A stretch of DNA of 64,000 bases, taken from assembly GCF_000801105.2 (NCBI RefSeq), contig NC_079511.1:11772784-11836783 (forward strand). The letters are read 5' to 3'. The stretch comes from Raphanus sativus. Taxonomy: Eukaryota > Streptophyta > Magnoliopsida > Brassicales > Brassicaceae. A program made the position numbers and the translations under genes. Position 1 is the stretch's first letter. Each line of letters starts with the position of its first letter. The notes beneath the pieces are model-generated. The model saw only the letters and a program-made list of their open reading frames with translations. It did no database searches and was not told where the DNA came from. Positions 12,690 through 23,320 of this stretch are shown here, one piece after another.

Positions 12690-13257
12690 TTAAAAAAAAA
12701 AATCGACATAGAAACTCTTGAAATCGGTTATCTTCATCATCTGGTATTTCGACTTCTGGAGGTGGAGCTTCTCTTCCAATTCCAATCGGTGCATCGAGAT
12801 CACGTTCATCCTCATGTTATGTAAAATTATACATGTAGTCATTATATCATGTAGCACTTTCTTTTTCCAAAAACGTACCGGTCCTTTCACAATCGCAAAA
12901 CGTGATTGTAAAACTCTGAATGCACGTTCTACATCTTTCCTACATGCTTCTTGTTGTGCTGCAAAATATTTTTTCTTCGGACTTACTGGCTCATGAATAG
13001 TTTGCACTATGGTTGACCATTTCGGATATATACCATCGGTCAAGTAATAACCCATATTATATTCTTTTCTTTGAATGACATAATGGATAGGAGGAGCAAT
13101 ACCTTGAGCGAGATTGGAGAAAAGGTGAGAAGACTCCAACACATTAATATCATTATTAGTCCCATGCAATCTAAAATATGCATGCCATATCCAAAGATCA
13201 TAATCAGCCACAGCTTCAAGAATTATAGTAGGTGATCCACTACGACCGGCAAATTTT
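12690..13257 (-). pseudogene. Harbinger DDE transposase, N-terminally truncated
   Basis: The frame starts inside the domain at GRSGSPTIILEAVADYDLW (about 13247) and continues through WHAYFRLHGTNNDINVLESS, with the second catalytic Asp in NDIN, then YYLTDGIYPKWSTIV and a helix with QEACRKDVERAF that carries the final Glu, ending at a stop near 12690. This is the HARBI1/ALP1-type endonuclease family. The N-terminal third, including the first catalytic Asp, is missing because of the internal deletion at about 13250. The protein cannot be active, and no start codon remains in its proper place. Confidence 0.85.
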
Positions 13258-13261
13258 ATTT

Positions 13262-13441
13262 TGTGATTTAAATTCTATAGAAGATCCAAATGTTCGTGAA
13301 CATTTCCAAGCAGAGAAAGCACGGATTTTACAAAAGCGCAGTCATCAGCAACAAGATAAACAAATTCCTCCTCCATCAACATCATTTGGACAATATTTTA
13401 ATAATCTTTATGGATCCGAAAGTAATTTACCAGAGTATTAA
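13262..13441 (+). pseudogene. C-terminal remnant of the Harbinger second ORF
   Basis: The plus-strand frame reads DPNVREHFQAEKARILQKRS, a Gln-rich spacer and FGQYFNNLYGSESNLPEY before the TAA. It has no start of its own and abuts the truncated transposase in the opposite direction. Its position and orientation fit the accessory (Myb/SANT-type) ORF1 carried by many Harbinger elements, of which only the tail is left. The assignment is inferred from context, because the DNA-binding part is gone. Confidence 0.5.
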
Positions 13442-14592
13442 GTTGTTTTAATATGTTGTATTGATTAATATTTAAATAAAAAATCTTGACTTTTGAATAA
13501 AATAATAATATTTATATTTTATTTTAATTATAATTATAGTTATAAAATTTAAGAATCAGTACGTAAACAAAAATCTGTGCTTTTATATGTAAAAATTGTA
13601 TTTTTTTATAAACAAGTATTTTAGTTACAATCATAAAAATTAGAGGACTACTTTGTAAATAAAAAAGTTTGCCTCTATTATAGAGGAATGCTATTTTTTT
13701 CCCTAAATATAGAGGAAGAAATAGCAAATATCTATTTTAGGGGAAGAAATAGAGGTAGGTTGGAGTAGATTTTACTCTATTATAACAATTAAAGGCAAAT
13801 ATAGAAAAGGTTTGGAGATGCTCTAAAAACTACTTGTTGTTTACAGTGCTTGATTTGTATATATTCTGGGAGAAGAAGCAGAAGAGAAGGCACTGCAACT
13901 TAGTGGAAGTGAGATGGAAGGACGCAAGATAGTTGCCACTACAACTCACGACTTCATTAAACTTACTCCTGCAATGGCTGCTAGGTTGGCCAAGGCCAAC
14001 CGAGCCTGGGATAGCCCAAGCGTGGTGGTTAAAGGATATGACACTTCACTTCCTGATGCTGATATCGAGGCCTCCTTGACCAACCATTTCTCTTCATGCG
14101 GAGAGATTATTGATTTTCAGATATTCAACTATAAACATCTTCCCATTCAAGATCAGTTAATTTGTGCCCTCTTCCTCCACCTTTTTTTTTTCTTTTTGAC
14201 AACCAGTTGTGATTTTTTTTCCCTTAAATGTTCTAACTATTTGACTCTTTCAATTCTTAAAGCCAAGCCATCATTTCTATCTGGGGAGAAGGTGCAGAAG
14301 AGAAGGCCCTGGAACTTAATGGGAGTGACATGGGAGGATTCAAACTAGTTGTTGTGTCTTCTAAACAACCCGTGGAAAACAGCTGCCCCGATCATCCTGT
14401 CCGTGATGATATCCCACGTGGCTACATGATCCCAGGTATATAAATTCTTGATTCTTGTTAACAAGGCAGGGGATTCTCATTTAACTCTTTTGTTTTTTTG
14501 TTTTTGTTTCAGATCGGTTTATCAACCCCAAGAAGACGAGCCGTTACAAGATGAAGAAGAAGAAGGCCAACCGTAAGAAGAATTGGAAGTAG

Positions 14593-15540
14593 AAAGCCTT
14601 TTGGTATTCTCAACCTGTGTGATGCGCTGCAATCCTTTTGTCTCTCTTTATGTGATATATTGTCACCTTTAACATTACCTATCTGTCTTATGTATCTGGA
14701 TGTCAAAACTAAACTCAGTACTCATAATGTGTTCTTTTTGCTTTGAGTAGCTTGACAATTATCTCCTTTGTTACATAATGTTTCTCAGATAGTTAGTTTC
14801 GTAACTCAAATAATTTTGTATGATAAAATCTCATTGCTTCCCATCTACCCAAAAAAATGAATTACCCGTTGAGTCAGTCTGATCAGATGTTATCATCACG
14901 CTTAGTGTTGATAATAGTGTTCTCTGCCATATTACATTGGTAAATGTTCATTAATCCCTCTTTAGTTCGCTTCTCCTTTTTAGATGTATCTTAGGTTTAC
15001 CATGTAATAGACCCATATCAAAACTATAAATATATTGGTTAACAAACTATGTATTCCTGTGGATTATCAACATGATATATACAATGAACTCAAGAAATCA
15101 GTCATAGAGGTTTCTCCTACGACCAAATTTTACAAAGCCTAACTCTTTTGAATCCACTTTCATACATAGACCGTTGTTGAATATTGACTCTCAATCGAAC
15201 TTGTGATTTACTCTTGTTCCCTATTCTAGATCACCAATTTGTGTTTAAACAATTACCAGAACCCAGACTAACCCGATCCAAAAAAATTATAAATATACGA
15301 ATAGGTCTTATGTAGTTATGTATTTATGAATAGGTGGCCTACAAGGTCTTATGTAGTTATGTATACTCTCCTGCTCTAAAGCAGAATAGGTCTTATGTAG
15401 TTATGTATTGCCAATATTAGGCTTGGTTGAGGCCCAGGTCCAATCGTTTGTTGTGTTAAATATACTCTAGTTTAGCATCCCTCTTTCTTCATCTCCAAGA
15501 ATCCCTAAAACTGAAAAAAATCTCGAAAACCTAGCTGTCT
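14593..15540. repeat. 3' flank of copy B and 5' flank of copy C
   Basis: The first ~380 bp align with the 3' flanks of copies A and C (landmarks ctgcaatccttttgtctc, ttcattaatccctctttag). The segment 'ggtcttatgtagttatgta' recurs three times at about 15304-15407. From about 15418 the sequence aligns with the upstream region of copy B at about 11633 (caatcgtttgttg, aaatatactctag, catccctctttcttcatctcca), the likely shared promoter and leader. Confidence 0.6.
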
Positions 15541-15677
15541 AACTATCAAAGTCTCCATGGACGAATCCGCAGTCAAAGTAATATTCTTCTTTTCCTTTGT
15601 TATTCTTTAATATATATTTGTTGAATTTGAAGTAGTAGAATTTCTGATTAGCTAGACCTTGTGTACTATCTTAAGGA

Positions 15678-16764
15678 ATGGATAGTGATTTGGATGCTAT
15701 GAGAGCTCTAAGAAGCCGGTAATTGATTATTGAGATTTCGTTATCTGCAATTTAGATGTGTTGATACGATAATAATATGTATAGGTTATTTAAAATTGCA
15801 GGAGCGTTAGGATTTTAGTTAAGGGATATGACACTTCCCTTCATGTGGATGTTGTCAAGAGCCAGTTAACTAAACACTTCTCTTCATGTGGAGAAGTTGT
15901 GTTTGTTTCTATCCCCTATTTCGCTATAGACGGTGCTCCCAACAGGTTTGTGTTTGTGGCTTCTTTTTCCTCTCCTCCAGTTTGCTCTCTCAAAAGTTTA
16001 TTCTTTTAACTAAAAACTAATTGTTGTTTACAGATCTGGATATATATATATTTTGGGAGACGGCGCAGAAGAGAAGGCACTGCAACTTAGTGGAAGTGAG
16101 ATGGAAGGACGCAAAATAGTTGCTACTTCAACTCACGAGGAGTTCCTTAAACTCACTCCTGAAATGACTGCTAGGTTGGCCGAGGCAGAACGAGCTTATG
16201 ATGGCAAAATGATTATCGTTAGAGGATATGACACTTCGCTTCCTGCTGCTGATATCAAGACCTTCTTGACCAACCGTTTCTCTTCATGCGGAGAGATTGT
16301 TGATTTTCAGTTATTCCCCGTAGAACATCATCCCAGTCAAGATCAGTTTGTGCCTTCTTCCTCCACCTTTTTTTTTTTGACAATTTTTTCCCTTAAATGT
16401 TCTAACTATTTGACTGTTTTCTTTTTCTTTTCATGCTTAAAGCCAAGCCATCATTTCTATTCTGGGAGAAGGTGCAGAAGAGAAGGCCCTGGAACTTAAT
16501 GGGAGTGACATGGGAGGAGGATTCAAACTAGTTGTTGTGCCTGCTTTAAAACCCGTGGGAAACAGCCCCATTCCTGTCGATGATGCTTTCCCACGTGGCT
16601 TCATGATCCCAGGTATATAATAAATTCTTGATTCTTGGTAACAAGGCAGTGGATTCTCATTTATCTCTTTTGTTTTTGTTTCAGCTCGGGTTGCCAACCC
16701 CAAGAAGACGAGCCGTTACAAGATGAAGAAGAAGAAGGCCAACCGTAAGAAGGCTTGGAAGTAG
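15678..16764 (+). CDS. Nucleolin-like two-RRM protein (copy C, intact)
   Basis: Exons 15678-15718, 15802-15945, 16034-16345, 16443-16612 and 16685-16764 join in frame to 248 residues. There are two RRM-like modules: VRILVKGYDTSL...HFSSCGEVV (about 16-70) and MIIVRGYDTSLPAADIKTFL...SSCGEIVDF (about 110-170). Each is followed by an ILG(D/E)GAEEKAL segment equivalent to the RNP1/beta3-alpha2 region, and a strongly basic tail ends SRYKMKKKKANRKKAWK. The GYDTSL...FSSCGE pattern resembles plant nucleolin RRMs; the tail suggests nuclear or nucleolar localisation (inference). I chose the start at 15678 because the upstream ATG at 15557 (the start equivalent to copy B) loses frame at the next splice junction and meets a stop. 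A fuller start cannot be excluded. Target RNA is unknown. Confidence 0.75.
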
Positions 16765-17099
16765 AAAGCCTATTCTCAACTGGTGATGCACTGCAATCCT
16801 ACTTTTGTCTCTCTTTATGCGATATATCGTCCTGCACCTTTAACATTATCCCACCTGTCTTGTCTTATATGTGGGTCCCGATGTTAAAACTCAGTACTCA
16901 TGACCTGTTCCTGTTTCTTTTTTTTTTTTTTGAACTTTGACCTGTTCCTGTTTCATTGAGTCGTTTGTCCGATTTGCGGCTAACTCGAATAATGTTGTGA
17001 TGGAAAAAAAGGATTTTATTTTTGCCGTATAGTACTCAGTCTTATCAGATGTTATCATCACGCTGAGTAGTGTTAATAATAGATTTCTAGGTATCATTT

Positions 17100-18705
17100 G
17101 CGAATTTGAAAATTCATAGCTACATATTCATACTGTATATTAGGCATGTAGGGATTCAATTTGAAAACAAAATGTATGCGTCTATTGATTATTTTAAGAC
17201 TATATATTCAGTGTAATGTACACGTGTATAGAGAAGTAACAATATTTTAGGGTTTTGGGGGAGCAAGAAGATGCCCCCTCGCTCGCTGATCATCCCTCTT
17301 CTTATAGTGTTCTCTGCCATATTACATCGGTGCATGTTCATTAATCCTCCTTTAGTTCACTTCGTCCGTTTAGATATCTTTTAGGTTTACCGGACCCATA
17401 TCAAAACTACAAATATATTGGTTAACAATAACGATTTGGTTAAATCTTCTACGTACGTACGTAGATTTCTTATACTGATAAGAAACAAATATTAAAAATG
17501 TTTTGTAATATAAATACATCACCATCAAAATGTGTGACCCCTTCTTAACATGCATACCAAAACCAATTTGTGTGACCCATGTATCATTAATTATCATTTA
17601 CAGATAGATAGAAAATATGTAGATGAAACTTGTATAGATAGATAGATAAAGACTAAACTTACACGAATCCAGGCACTAGAATATCACCTACAATTTCATT
17701 GTCTTTTATACCACATATGTGAGTTTTGAGATAACGGCTTCATAACGCGTGCTCGTTTGCTTTATGCTTTTGTCATCAGAAACGCCATCTTAATTAGTCT
17801 GACCAATTCGTATATGCTGGTATCGTAATATTATTAGAAATAGATAGTTGAACGTACATAAGTCTAGTTATACCCGTGATGCCGTGTTCTCCTTAGAGGT
17901 AATTCTACATTTCCATGAGTAACTACAGAGTAAGGGAATACGAAGTTGTCCTAGGTAGGCGAGTTTACATATCTCGACGCTCATTGGTTAACACATTTTC
18001 TTCCATCTGATCTGGTTACATGCATCATGCATGACGAGGTAACTATTCGTGGGTCACATGTTGAAGTTGGCATAACTCATCCAGTTATTTGAGCTTTTCC
18101 TAGAATCACACAAACACTCTATGATAAAGCAAAAATGTATAAATGTTACGCGTTGTAGAAAAAAGGGACTATGTGTTTGGCGCTGCATAAGTCAGCTAGA
18201 ATAAGTTGTTGTGACGGTGCATCACCGTTGGGTTGAGCGTTTGACCGCTGCATAATCGGCCATTCAGGGCGAGTTTTAGAACATGGTGCTATACTAAAGC
18301 GGCTAGTGATACTATAAATTTTAAAACTTCTATTATTTTGTAAAAAAAGTTGGTTACTCGCTTTCTCCTGTCTTTAGGAGTGGAGAATTTAATATTCTTC
18401 TTTTACATTTTAAAAGGCATCATTTATTTTTTGCTTCAAGCATCATAGTTTGACGGAAGGGTCAATATTATAAATTTTTCTTTATCAAAAGAATATTATA
18501 ATTTTTTTTTTTTTTGCTAAAGGATTTTCAATTAAAATTGCAGGAGAAAAGAAAATGTTCCAATATTATAATTTTATTTCTGTAATTAAATTGATAAGAT
18601 AAAAGTGACACAAACACCTTTGGACATGTGGCTTAAACCACCTATGCTAGTCTGACTGTGTACTGAAATATGGTGATTTTTATCTTTTAGTCTGCAAAAT
18701 TGATC
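17100..18705. other. Intergenic; shared flank then unique spacer
   Basis: Up to about 17585 this is the 3' flank of the RRM tandem unit. The remaining 1.1 kb shows no coding region or transposon end that I can support. Confidence 0.45.
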
Positions 18706-18710
18706 CCTGT

Positions 18711-18782
18711 GGTTCTATGGTGTAGTGGTTAGCACTCTGGACTTTGAATCCAGCGACCTGGGTTCGACTCCCGGTAGGACCT
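18711..18782 (+). tRNA. tRNA-Gln (anticodon UUG)
   Basis: A 72-nt cloverleaf begins ggttctatggtgtagtgg (A box) and contains ggttcgactcc (B box). The acceptor stem pairs GGTTCTA with TAGGACC, allowing wobble. The anticodon stem CTGGA/TCCAG encloses the loop CTTTGAA, so the anticodon is TTG at 18744-18746. There is no intron, and T-runs at 18784-18787 and beyond can stop RNA polymerase III. It reads CAA glutamine codons. Confidence 0.96.
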
Positions 18783-19315
18783 ATTTTAAGCCATTTTAAC
18801 TTTTTAAAAATACAAACAAATAGCAATGTCATTCTAAAAAACCCATGAATCCATGCCCCCTTCAAGAGCATTCGCCTTTGGAGACGACAAGGAGAAAAAG
18901 CATGTACGACTACAACATCCCGGAGTGATTATTCTTCATATATATATATTCTCTCCATGCAGTTACGGTAACGTGTCCAAAATCATGTGGATGAGATATC
19001 GCTTCAATGGCATCTCCACATCCGAAACAAAGAATACTACCTTCTTCAACATGGAAAGTTGTACATTTTGTTCAAAATTATAAAAACGATAGTTCTGAAG
19101 ATGGTAGCTGTTATCTTTCGATTACAATTATCTTACGTTTTGACCAAGGAAGTGATAAGCTGTAGTAGAACGAACGAGAAAAGCTCCCAATTTTATAGAA
19201 CTATGATTTTTTCGTAGATATGCACTCACTAGTGATCACAAGAAATTATATACTAATATGTATCCAAAATGAACGAACGTTAAAGCCTAGCAAAAGTCGT
19301 GTTCTTAATAATATT
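18783..19315. other. Spacer between tRNA and DUF4408-type gene
   Basis: Short overlapping frames at 18853-19217 show no recognisable domain. I see nothing else here. Confidence 0.4.
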
Positions 19316-20104
19316 TTACGGCTTCATCCATTCCTTCAAAAGCATCTTCTTCTTTCCAGCTATAAACGTCTCCACCGTCGATCTAAACTCATCACTGCTC
19401 AGGTCATCAATATCACACAACCGTCTCATGCTCCGTCGAAAATCTCCCCGCACGTCAAGCCTCTCCGATCTCGACCTTCGGTAAACCTGATGATCATTAG
19501 TACTAGTCTCGGCAACGACTGGAGGCAGAAACGTCATTTCATGCTTCCTCCTTATAGCATGAGCTGTGTCCGTCACGGAGCTGACAGCCCGGACCATCTC
19601 TCGCCTCACCGGTCGAGCCTCTTCGGCGGTTAGTGTAACGGAGGTAAAGTCCGTCCCTGACTTTCCATCTGAAGTCTTTTCTTCGTTTTCAGACGCCGGC
19701 GGCGGTTCAGAGACTACCGCGGAGGAGGACGAACAACCACCGAGAGGAGTGGTGGTAGCGGATGACAAACCACTGAGAGGAGTGGTGGTTGCGGAGGAAG
19801 AAACGTATTGAAAATACAGATCCGGTTCGGTTACTTTTTGGTGGTGGTTAGATAAGGAGAAAATTAGGGCGATGAGAACGTTCACAAGGCAGAAAATGAA
19901 TATTCCACCGGTCAGACCACCGGAAACAATCCGCCGGAGATACTCACCGACGGAAAGAGACGGCGTCAACCAAGAGAGGAGAAGTAAGACGACGACAAGA
20001 ACTTCAATCACTGGAAGAAACTTCCACAAATATTTTGTTCTCTCGAACCTCCTCATGGCGTGAATTTTCTCAGCGGCAACATCTTGGGAAACAAAAGAAG
20101 CCAT
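19316..20104 (-). CDS. DUF4408-type two-TM membrane protein
   Basis: A single-exon gene of 262 residues. The N-terminal ~25 residues are soluble, followed by two hydrophobic segments: about 29-47 (FLPVIEVLVVVLLLLSWL) and about 60-83 (IVSGGLTGGIFIFCLVNVLI). These are the plant DUF4408 layout. A Ser/Thr-rich linker then leads to a charged region (VYRRSRSERLDVRGDFRRSM) and a C-terminal helix SSDEFRSTVETFIAGKKKML, which resembles the DUF761 tail that often accompanies DUF4408. Function is unknown in the family. Position next to APL2 fits the Arabidopsis At1g27670 transmembrane protein (from memory). The reverse strand is rich in antisense open frames, which I regard as shadows. Confidence 0.85.
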   Translation of the reverse strand: MASFVSQDVAAEKIHAMRRFERTKYLWKFLPVIEVLVVVLLLLSWLTPSLSVGEYLRRIVSGGLTGGIFIFCLVNVLIALIFSLSNHHQKVTEPDLYFQYVSSSATTTPLSGLSSATTTPLGGCSSSSAVVSEPPPASENEEKTSDGKSGTDFTSVTLTAEEARPVRREMVRAVSSVTDTAHAIRRKHEMTFLPPVVAETSTNDHQVYRRSRSERLDVRGDFRRSMRRLCDIDDLSSDEFRSTVETFIAGKKKMLLKEWMKP

Positions 20105-20192
20105 TTTTTTTTTTGTAAATCCAACCGGAAATAAACTTTTTAGTAAAGTGGATGGATGATCACTTTGACTTGTCTGAACAATTAGATGAGGG

Positions 20193-20201
20193 TTTTATAT
20201 A
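20193..20201 (-). promoter_or_regulatory. TATA box of the DUF4408-type gene
   Basis: The minus strand reads tatataaaa about 90 bp upstream of the ATG at 20104, a normal distance for a plant TATA box with a short leader. Confidence 0.55.
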
Positions 20202-20911
20202 GATATGTAAAGACTCTCTATAATTGGTTGAATTATTGAAACCAATGGATATATCATCATCATCTATTTTTTCTTATAGGTTGGTCGTGGAAATTTCATG
20301 ACTACAAGCATTAGGTGAATACGTCCAATTCCAGAAGGAAAAAAATGATCGCATTATTGGGGACAACTTGAATAAAGTGATATATAAAAAGTGAAGAATG
20401 GTTGGAACGAGTTGGCGAGTAATAAAAGAGCAGGTGAAGCTGAAGTGAACAGCAAAGACCGGGCCAATGTATAAGCACGCTTGGGCAACGTACACCGCCG
20501 GACGAAACTTGACACGTGTTTGTTGGAACCATTTAATATTTCTATTTTATTTTGGTAATAGTGTTAAGATTACCCATATTATATTTGTTTGTACTCTTCA
20601 AACTACTACATTCATTGTATGATTTCAAAAAAATAATAGAGTACGAGTGACTAGATTCATCATTTGATAAATTTTCTTGCATTATTTTTGCTTTTTAAAA
20701 TAGAGTATCAGCGACGAGATTATTTACCATAAGACAAACTTCTCTTGCATTGCTTTTTGAAATAAAAGAGTTCATGACTGGATTTTCATTGTAGTCTCTA
20801 TGAACAAAGTAAATCTTAAAAATGTGAATATTACATGCAAGGAAAACAATTATGAGCCACTAACCAATTAGTTAAAAAAAGTTGATACTAAATTAAACGG
20901 TAGCTAAATTA

Positions 20912-21600
20912 TAGGGCTGGGCAAAAAATCCGAATTCGAAAAACCGAACCGAACCTGATCCGAAAAAGTAGCACCGAACCCGAACCGAAATTGATTAAAT
21001 ATCCGAACGGGTTCAAAATTTCGGTATTTAAAGAACCGAAACCAAATCCGATCCGAACCGAAATATTTTGGGTACCCGAATGTATCCGAAATAAATTTAT
21101 ATAGTTAAATATATACATTGTTTTTATATATAATGTATATTAAAATATTAAAAATATATAAGATACCTTTAAATTTTCCAAAATACTCGGAAAATATATG
21201 CAAATAGTCAAAAGTGAATGTTTAAAATAGCTAAAGTATACTGAAAACACCAAAATAGTTAAATATCTATTGATTTTTTATGTAAATATTCAAAGAAAAT
21301 CAATTTATATGTTAAATTAAGGTATTTTGACATATATGTTATGAAATTTATATGTAATATATTATCTTTCTTATAGATTTTGAAAATTTAAAGTATATAA
21401 TGAATTTTGAAAATTTAAAAACATTTTAAATGGGTTATTCGAACCCGAACCGAACCCGCAAAGATCCGAACCGAACCCGAACCAAAATTTAGAAATATCC
21501 GAATGGGGCTAAAATCTTTGACCCTGAAAACCCGAAACCCGAATGGACTGAACCGAAACCCGAATGGGTACCCGAACGGGTACCCGAACGCCCAGCCCTA
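20912..21600. mobile_element. hAT-like non-autonomous element, 8-bp target duplication
   Basis: Perfect 11-bp terminal inverted repeats (tagggctgggc at the left, gcccagcccta at the right) bound 689 bp. They are flanked by the direct repeat ctaaatta at 20904-20911 and 21601-21608. An 8-bp target duplication and a TAGGG-type end fit hAT elements. The subterminal ~120 bp on each side are packed with degenerate ccgaacc/cccgaa motifs around an AT-rich core. There is no transposase. A related element in the opposite orientation is at 44492-45188. Confidence 0.88.
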
Positions 21601-21935
21601 CTAAATTACATAATACCATATGATTTTGTCCACAAATCCAAACTTAGCTGGTTCACACATCCAGAGACCTGGCTTTGAGATTTTTTGGGCTGGAAGCACA
21701 AAATAAACTTGTGAGCTCGTAAAAATTAAAATAGTTAAAAATGAAGCTAAAACATTTGATATTGTTACCTTTATCTTGACAACCATTAGCTTTAAGCCTT
21801 TAACCAACTATGTTACTAGAAATCTATAGAATTATTTGCCAAAATTTTATATACTTAATAGAAGACCGAAAGCATATGCTGGCTTCTACCCATGGCCGCT
21901 ACTGTATGCATGGATGGTTGTAGTTATTCAGCATT

Positions 21936-22697
21936 CAGTGTAGTTTCTTGTCTTCCCAGGATTAGAGGTGTGTCTGAAGATCATTAAACATATCATCATT
22001 CGGTATATGTGTCTGAGATCGAGTTATCCTACATCTAATGACTTTGGTTTTGAGATCATCCCATTGGCCGTGAAAGAGCTTAACGTCCATGTTTCTTTTA
22101 TTCTATGTTTAGCGTATCATATCATTCATTATACGTGCTTCTTATCTGACCATTATTTTTGTTGGCTTGGCTAGGCATTTTTGTTCAATGACTATTGGGA
22201 GGATATTGGAACGATAGGATCATTCTTTGATGCCAACTTAGCTCTCACAGAACAGGTGACTCTTATTCTTATCTACAAGAACAATCTAGTGGCTCAGTGA
22301 AATCTAACCACACGCTTTATCTCTGTTTCTTGCAGCCTCATAAATTCCAGTTTTACGATCCAAAAACTCCCTTCTCCACGTCATCACTTTTTACCACCTA
22401 CCAAAGTTGATAAATGCATTACTACCGTTTTTTTAGTTGATGATGATATTCATTGATCCTAGCTTGTTCAAAATGTGTTCTTGAACTGCATATACTAGAT
22501 TCCACAACTGCACATGGATGTTTCTTGAGGGAGTGTGCATCACTCTATTGTGGGAATACGATCAAGTGTAGAGTCTGGAGTAGAGCTTCAAGATACTATG
22601 ATGGGAGTAGATTTCTACTAGACAGAAGCTGAAATTGCGTCTATGTTGGCAGAAGGTAAAGTTCCGATAGGTGTAGGTGAGAACACCAAGATCAGGT
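21936..22697 (+). pseudogene. Partial APL2 (AGPase large subunit) duplicate, decayed
   Basis: The sequence matches APL2 exon by exon with introns kept. 'tttcttgtcttccca' equals 27738 onward; after an internal deletion, 22020-22090 equals 28126-28196; 22173-22255 equals 28278-28358; 22336-22415 equals 28428-28505; and 22497-22697 equals 28590-28798. It carries an in-frame TAG where APL2 reads YQTEAE (about 22618) and lacks the catalytic N-terminal half and the last two exons. It lies 3.7 kb upstream of APL2 on the same strand, so it is a fragmentary tandem duplicate. Confidence 0.9.
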
Positions 22698-22759
22698 AGA
22701 CAACCTTTGCCTGGTTCTGACTGATTGAGAATTACATAATTTAACATTAGACATAAAAG

Positions 22760-23261
22760 ATGATTATCTCGTAGTCATGTACATATGTAAAAAAATTTTG
22801 ACGTAAATAAAATATATAAAAATTTATGACGTAAGTAAATTATAATATTTGATTAATATTTTAGTTTTAAATTTGAATTATTTTATAATTATATGTATAC
22901 TTATATTATAATGTTATACTATATATTAAGTAGATATTTGTTTTGGTCCTTTTGGATATGTAATATATAATTGGTTTGGTTGTCACTTTAATATATTGTA
23001 TTACATCTACTTTCTGAATTCAACTTTAATATTTTTTAAAATAGATTAAAATTGTGATTAATTTGTTATTTACGTTTAGGTTGGTTATTGTTTTAGATAG
23101 GTAAACATATTTTAATAAAATTATGTATAACCTAATATATATTATTTTGTGAGTTAAAACAAAACCTAAAAGTGTTCAACTTAAAATTACAAAATAACTA
23201 AATGTTAACAATTGGTAATATTTTGTAGTATTCTTTAGTAATATGTTTTGAGTAATTCCGT

Positions 23262-23320
<59 letters not shown>

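Larger units (their letters stand above)
12230..13823. mobile_element. PIF/Harbinger element, internally deleted, TAA target duplication
   Basis: The left end reads gaccatctccaatgt and the right end reads tttggagatgctc, giving imperfect terminal inverted repeats of the gagcatctcca type. TAA flanks both sides (12227-12229 and 13824-13826). The paralogous intron of copy C (about 15995-16033) is an empty site reading through 'actaaaaacta', which confirms the boundaries. Inside are a minus-strand transposase remnant and a plus-strand second ORF remnant meeting head to head near 13245-13260. The original divergent gene pair has thus lost both N-terminal halves and the promoter between them, so the element is non-autonomous. 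Confidence 0.88.
11776..14592 (+). pseudogene. RRM gene copy B, disrupted by nonsense codon and intronic Harbinger
   Basis: Exons follow the plan of copy C: 11776-about 11796 (MDESAIK), about 11890-11927, about 12011-12153 (first RRM, ILVKGYDTSLRVDVVKSQLT), then an intron containing a 1.6-kb Harbinger element, then 13847-14155 (second RRM), about 14263-14434 and about 14513-14592 (basic tail KKKKANRKKNWK, TAG at 14590). In the frame fixed by the preceding exon, exon 4 begins with a short segment that runs into TGA at 13851-13853, where copy C reads through. That would cut the protein after the first RRM. A downstream ATG (13914) could still make the second RRM plus tail. I call it a pseudogene, with the caveat that a shifted splice acceptor could rescue it. 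Confidence 0.7.

Noticed and set aside
19566..20063. Plus-strand open frames opposite the DUF4408-type gene
   Set aside because: They are shadows. The minus-strand frame alone has two TM helices and a conserved tail.
20930..21080. Interstitial telomere repeat
   Set aside because: The heptamers are ccgaacc-type, not CCCTAAA, and lie inside a transposon with its own ends.
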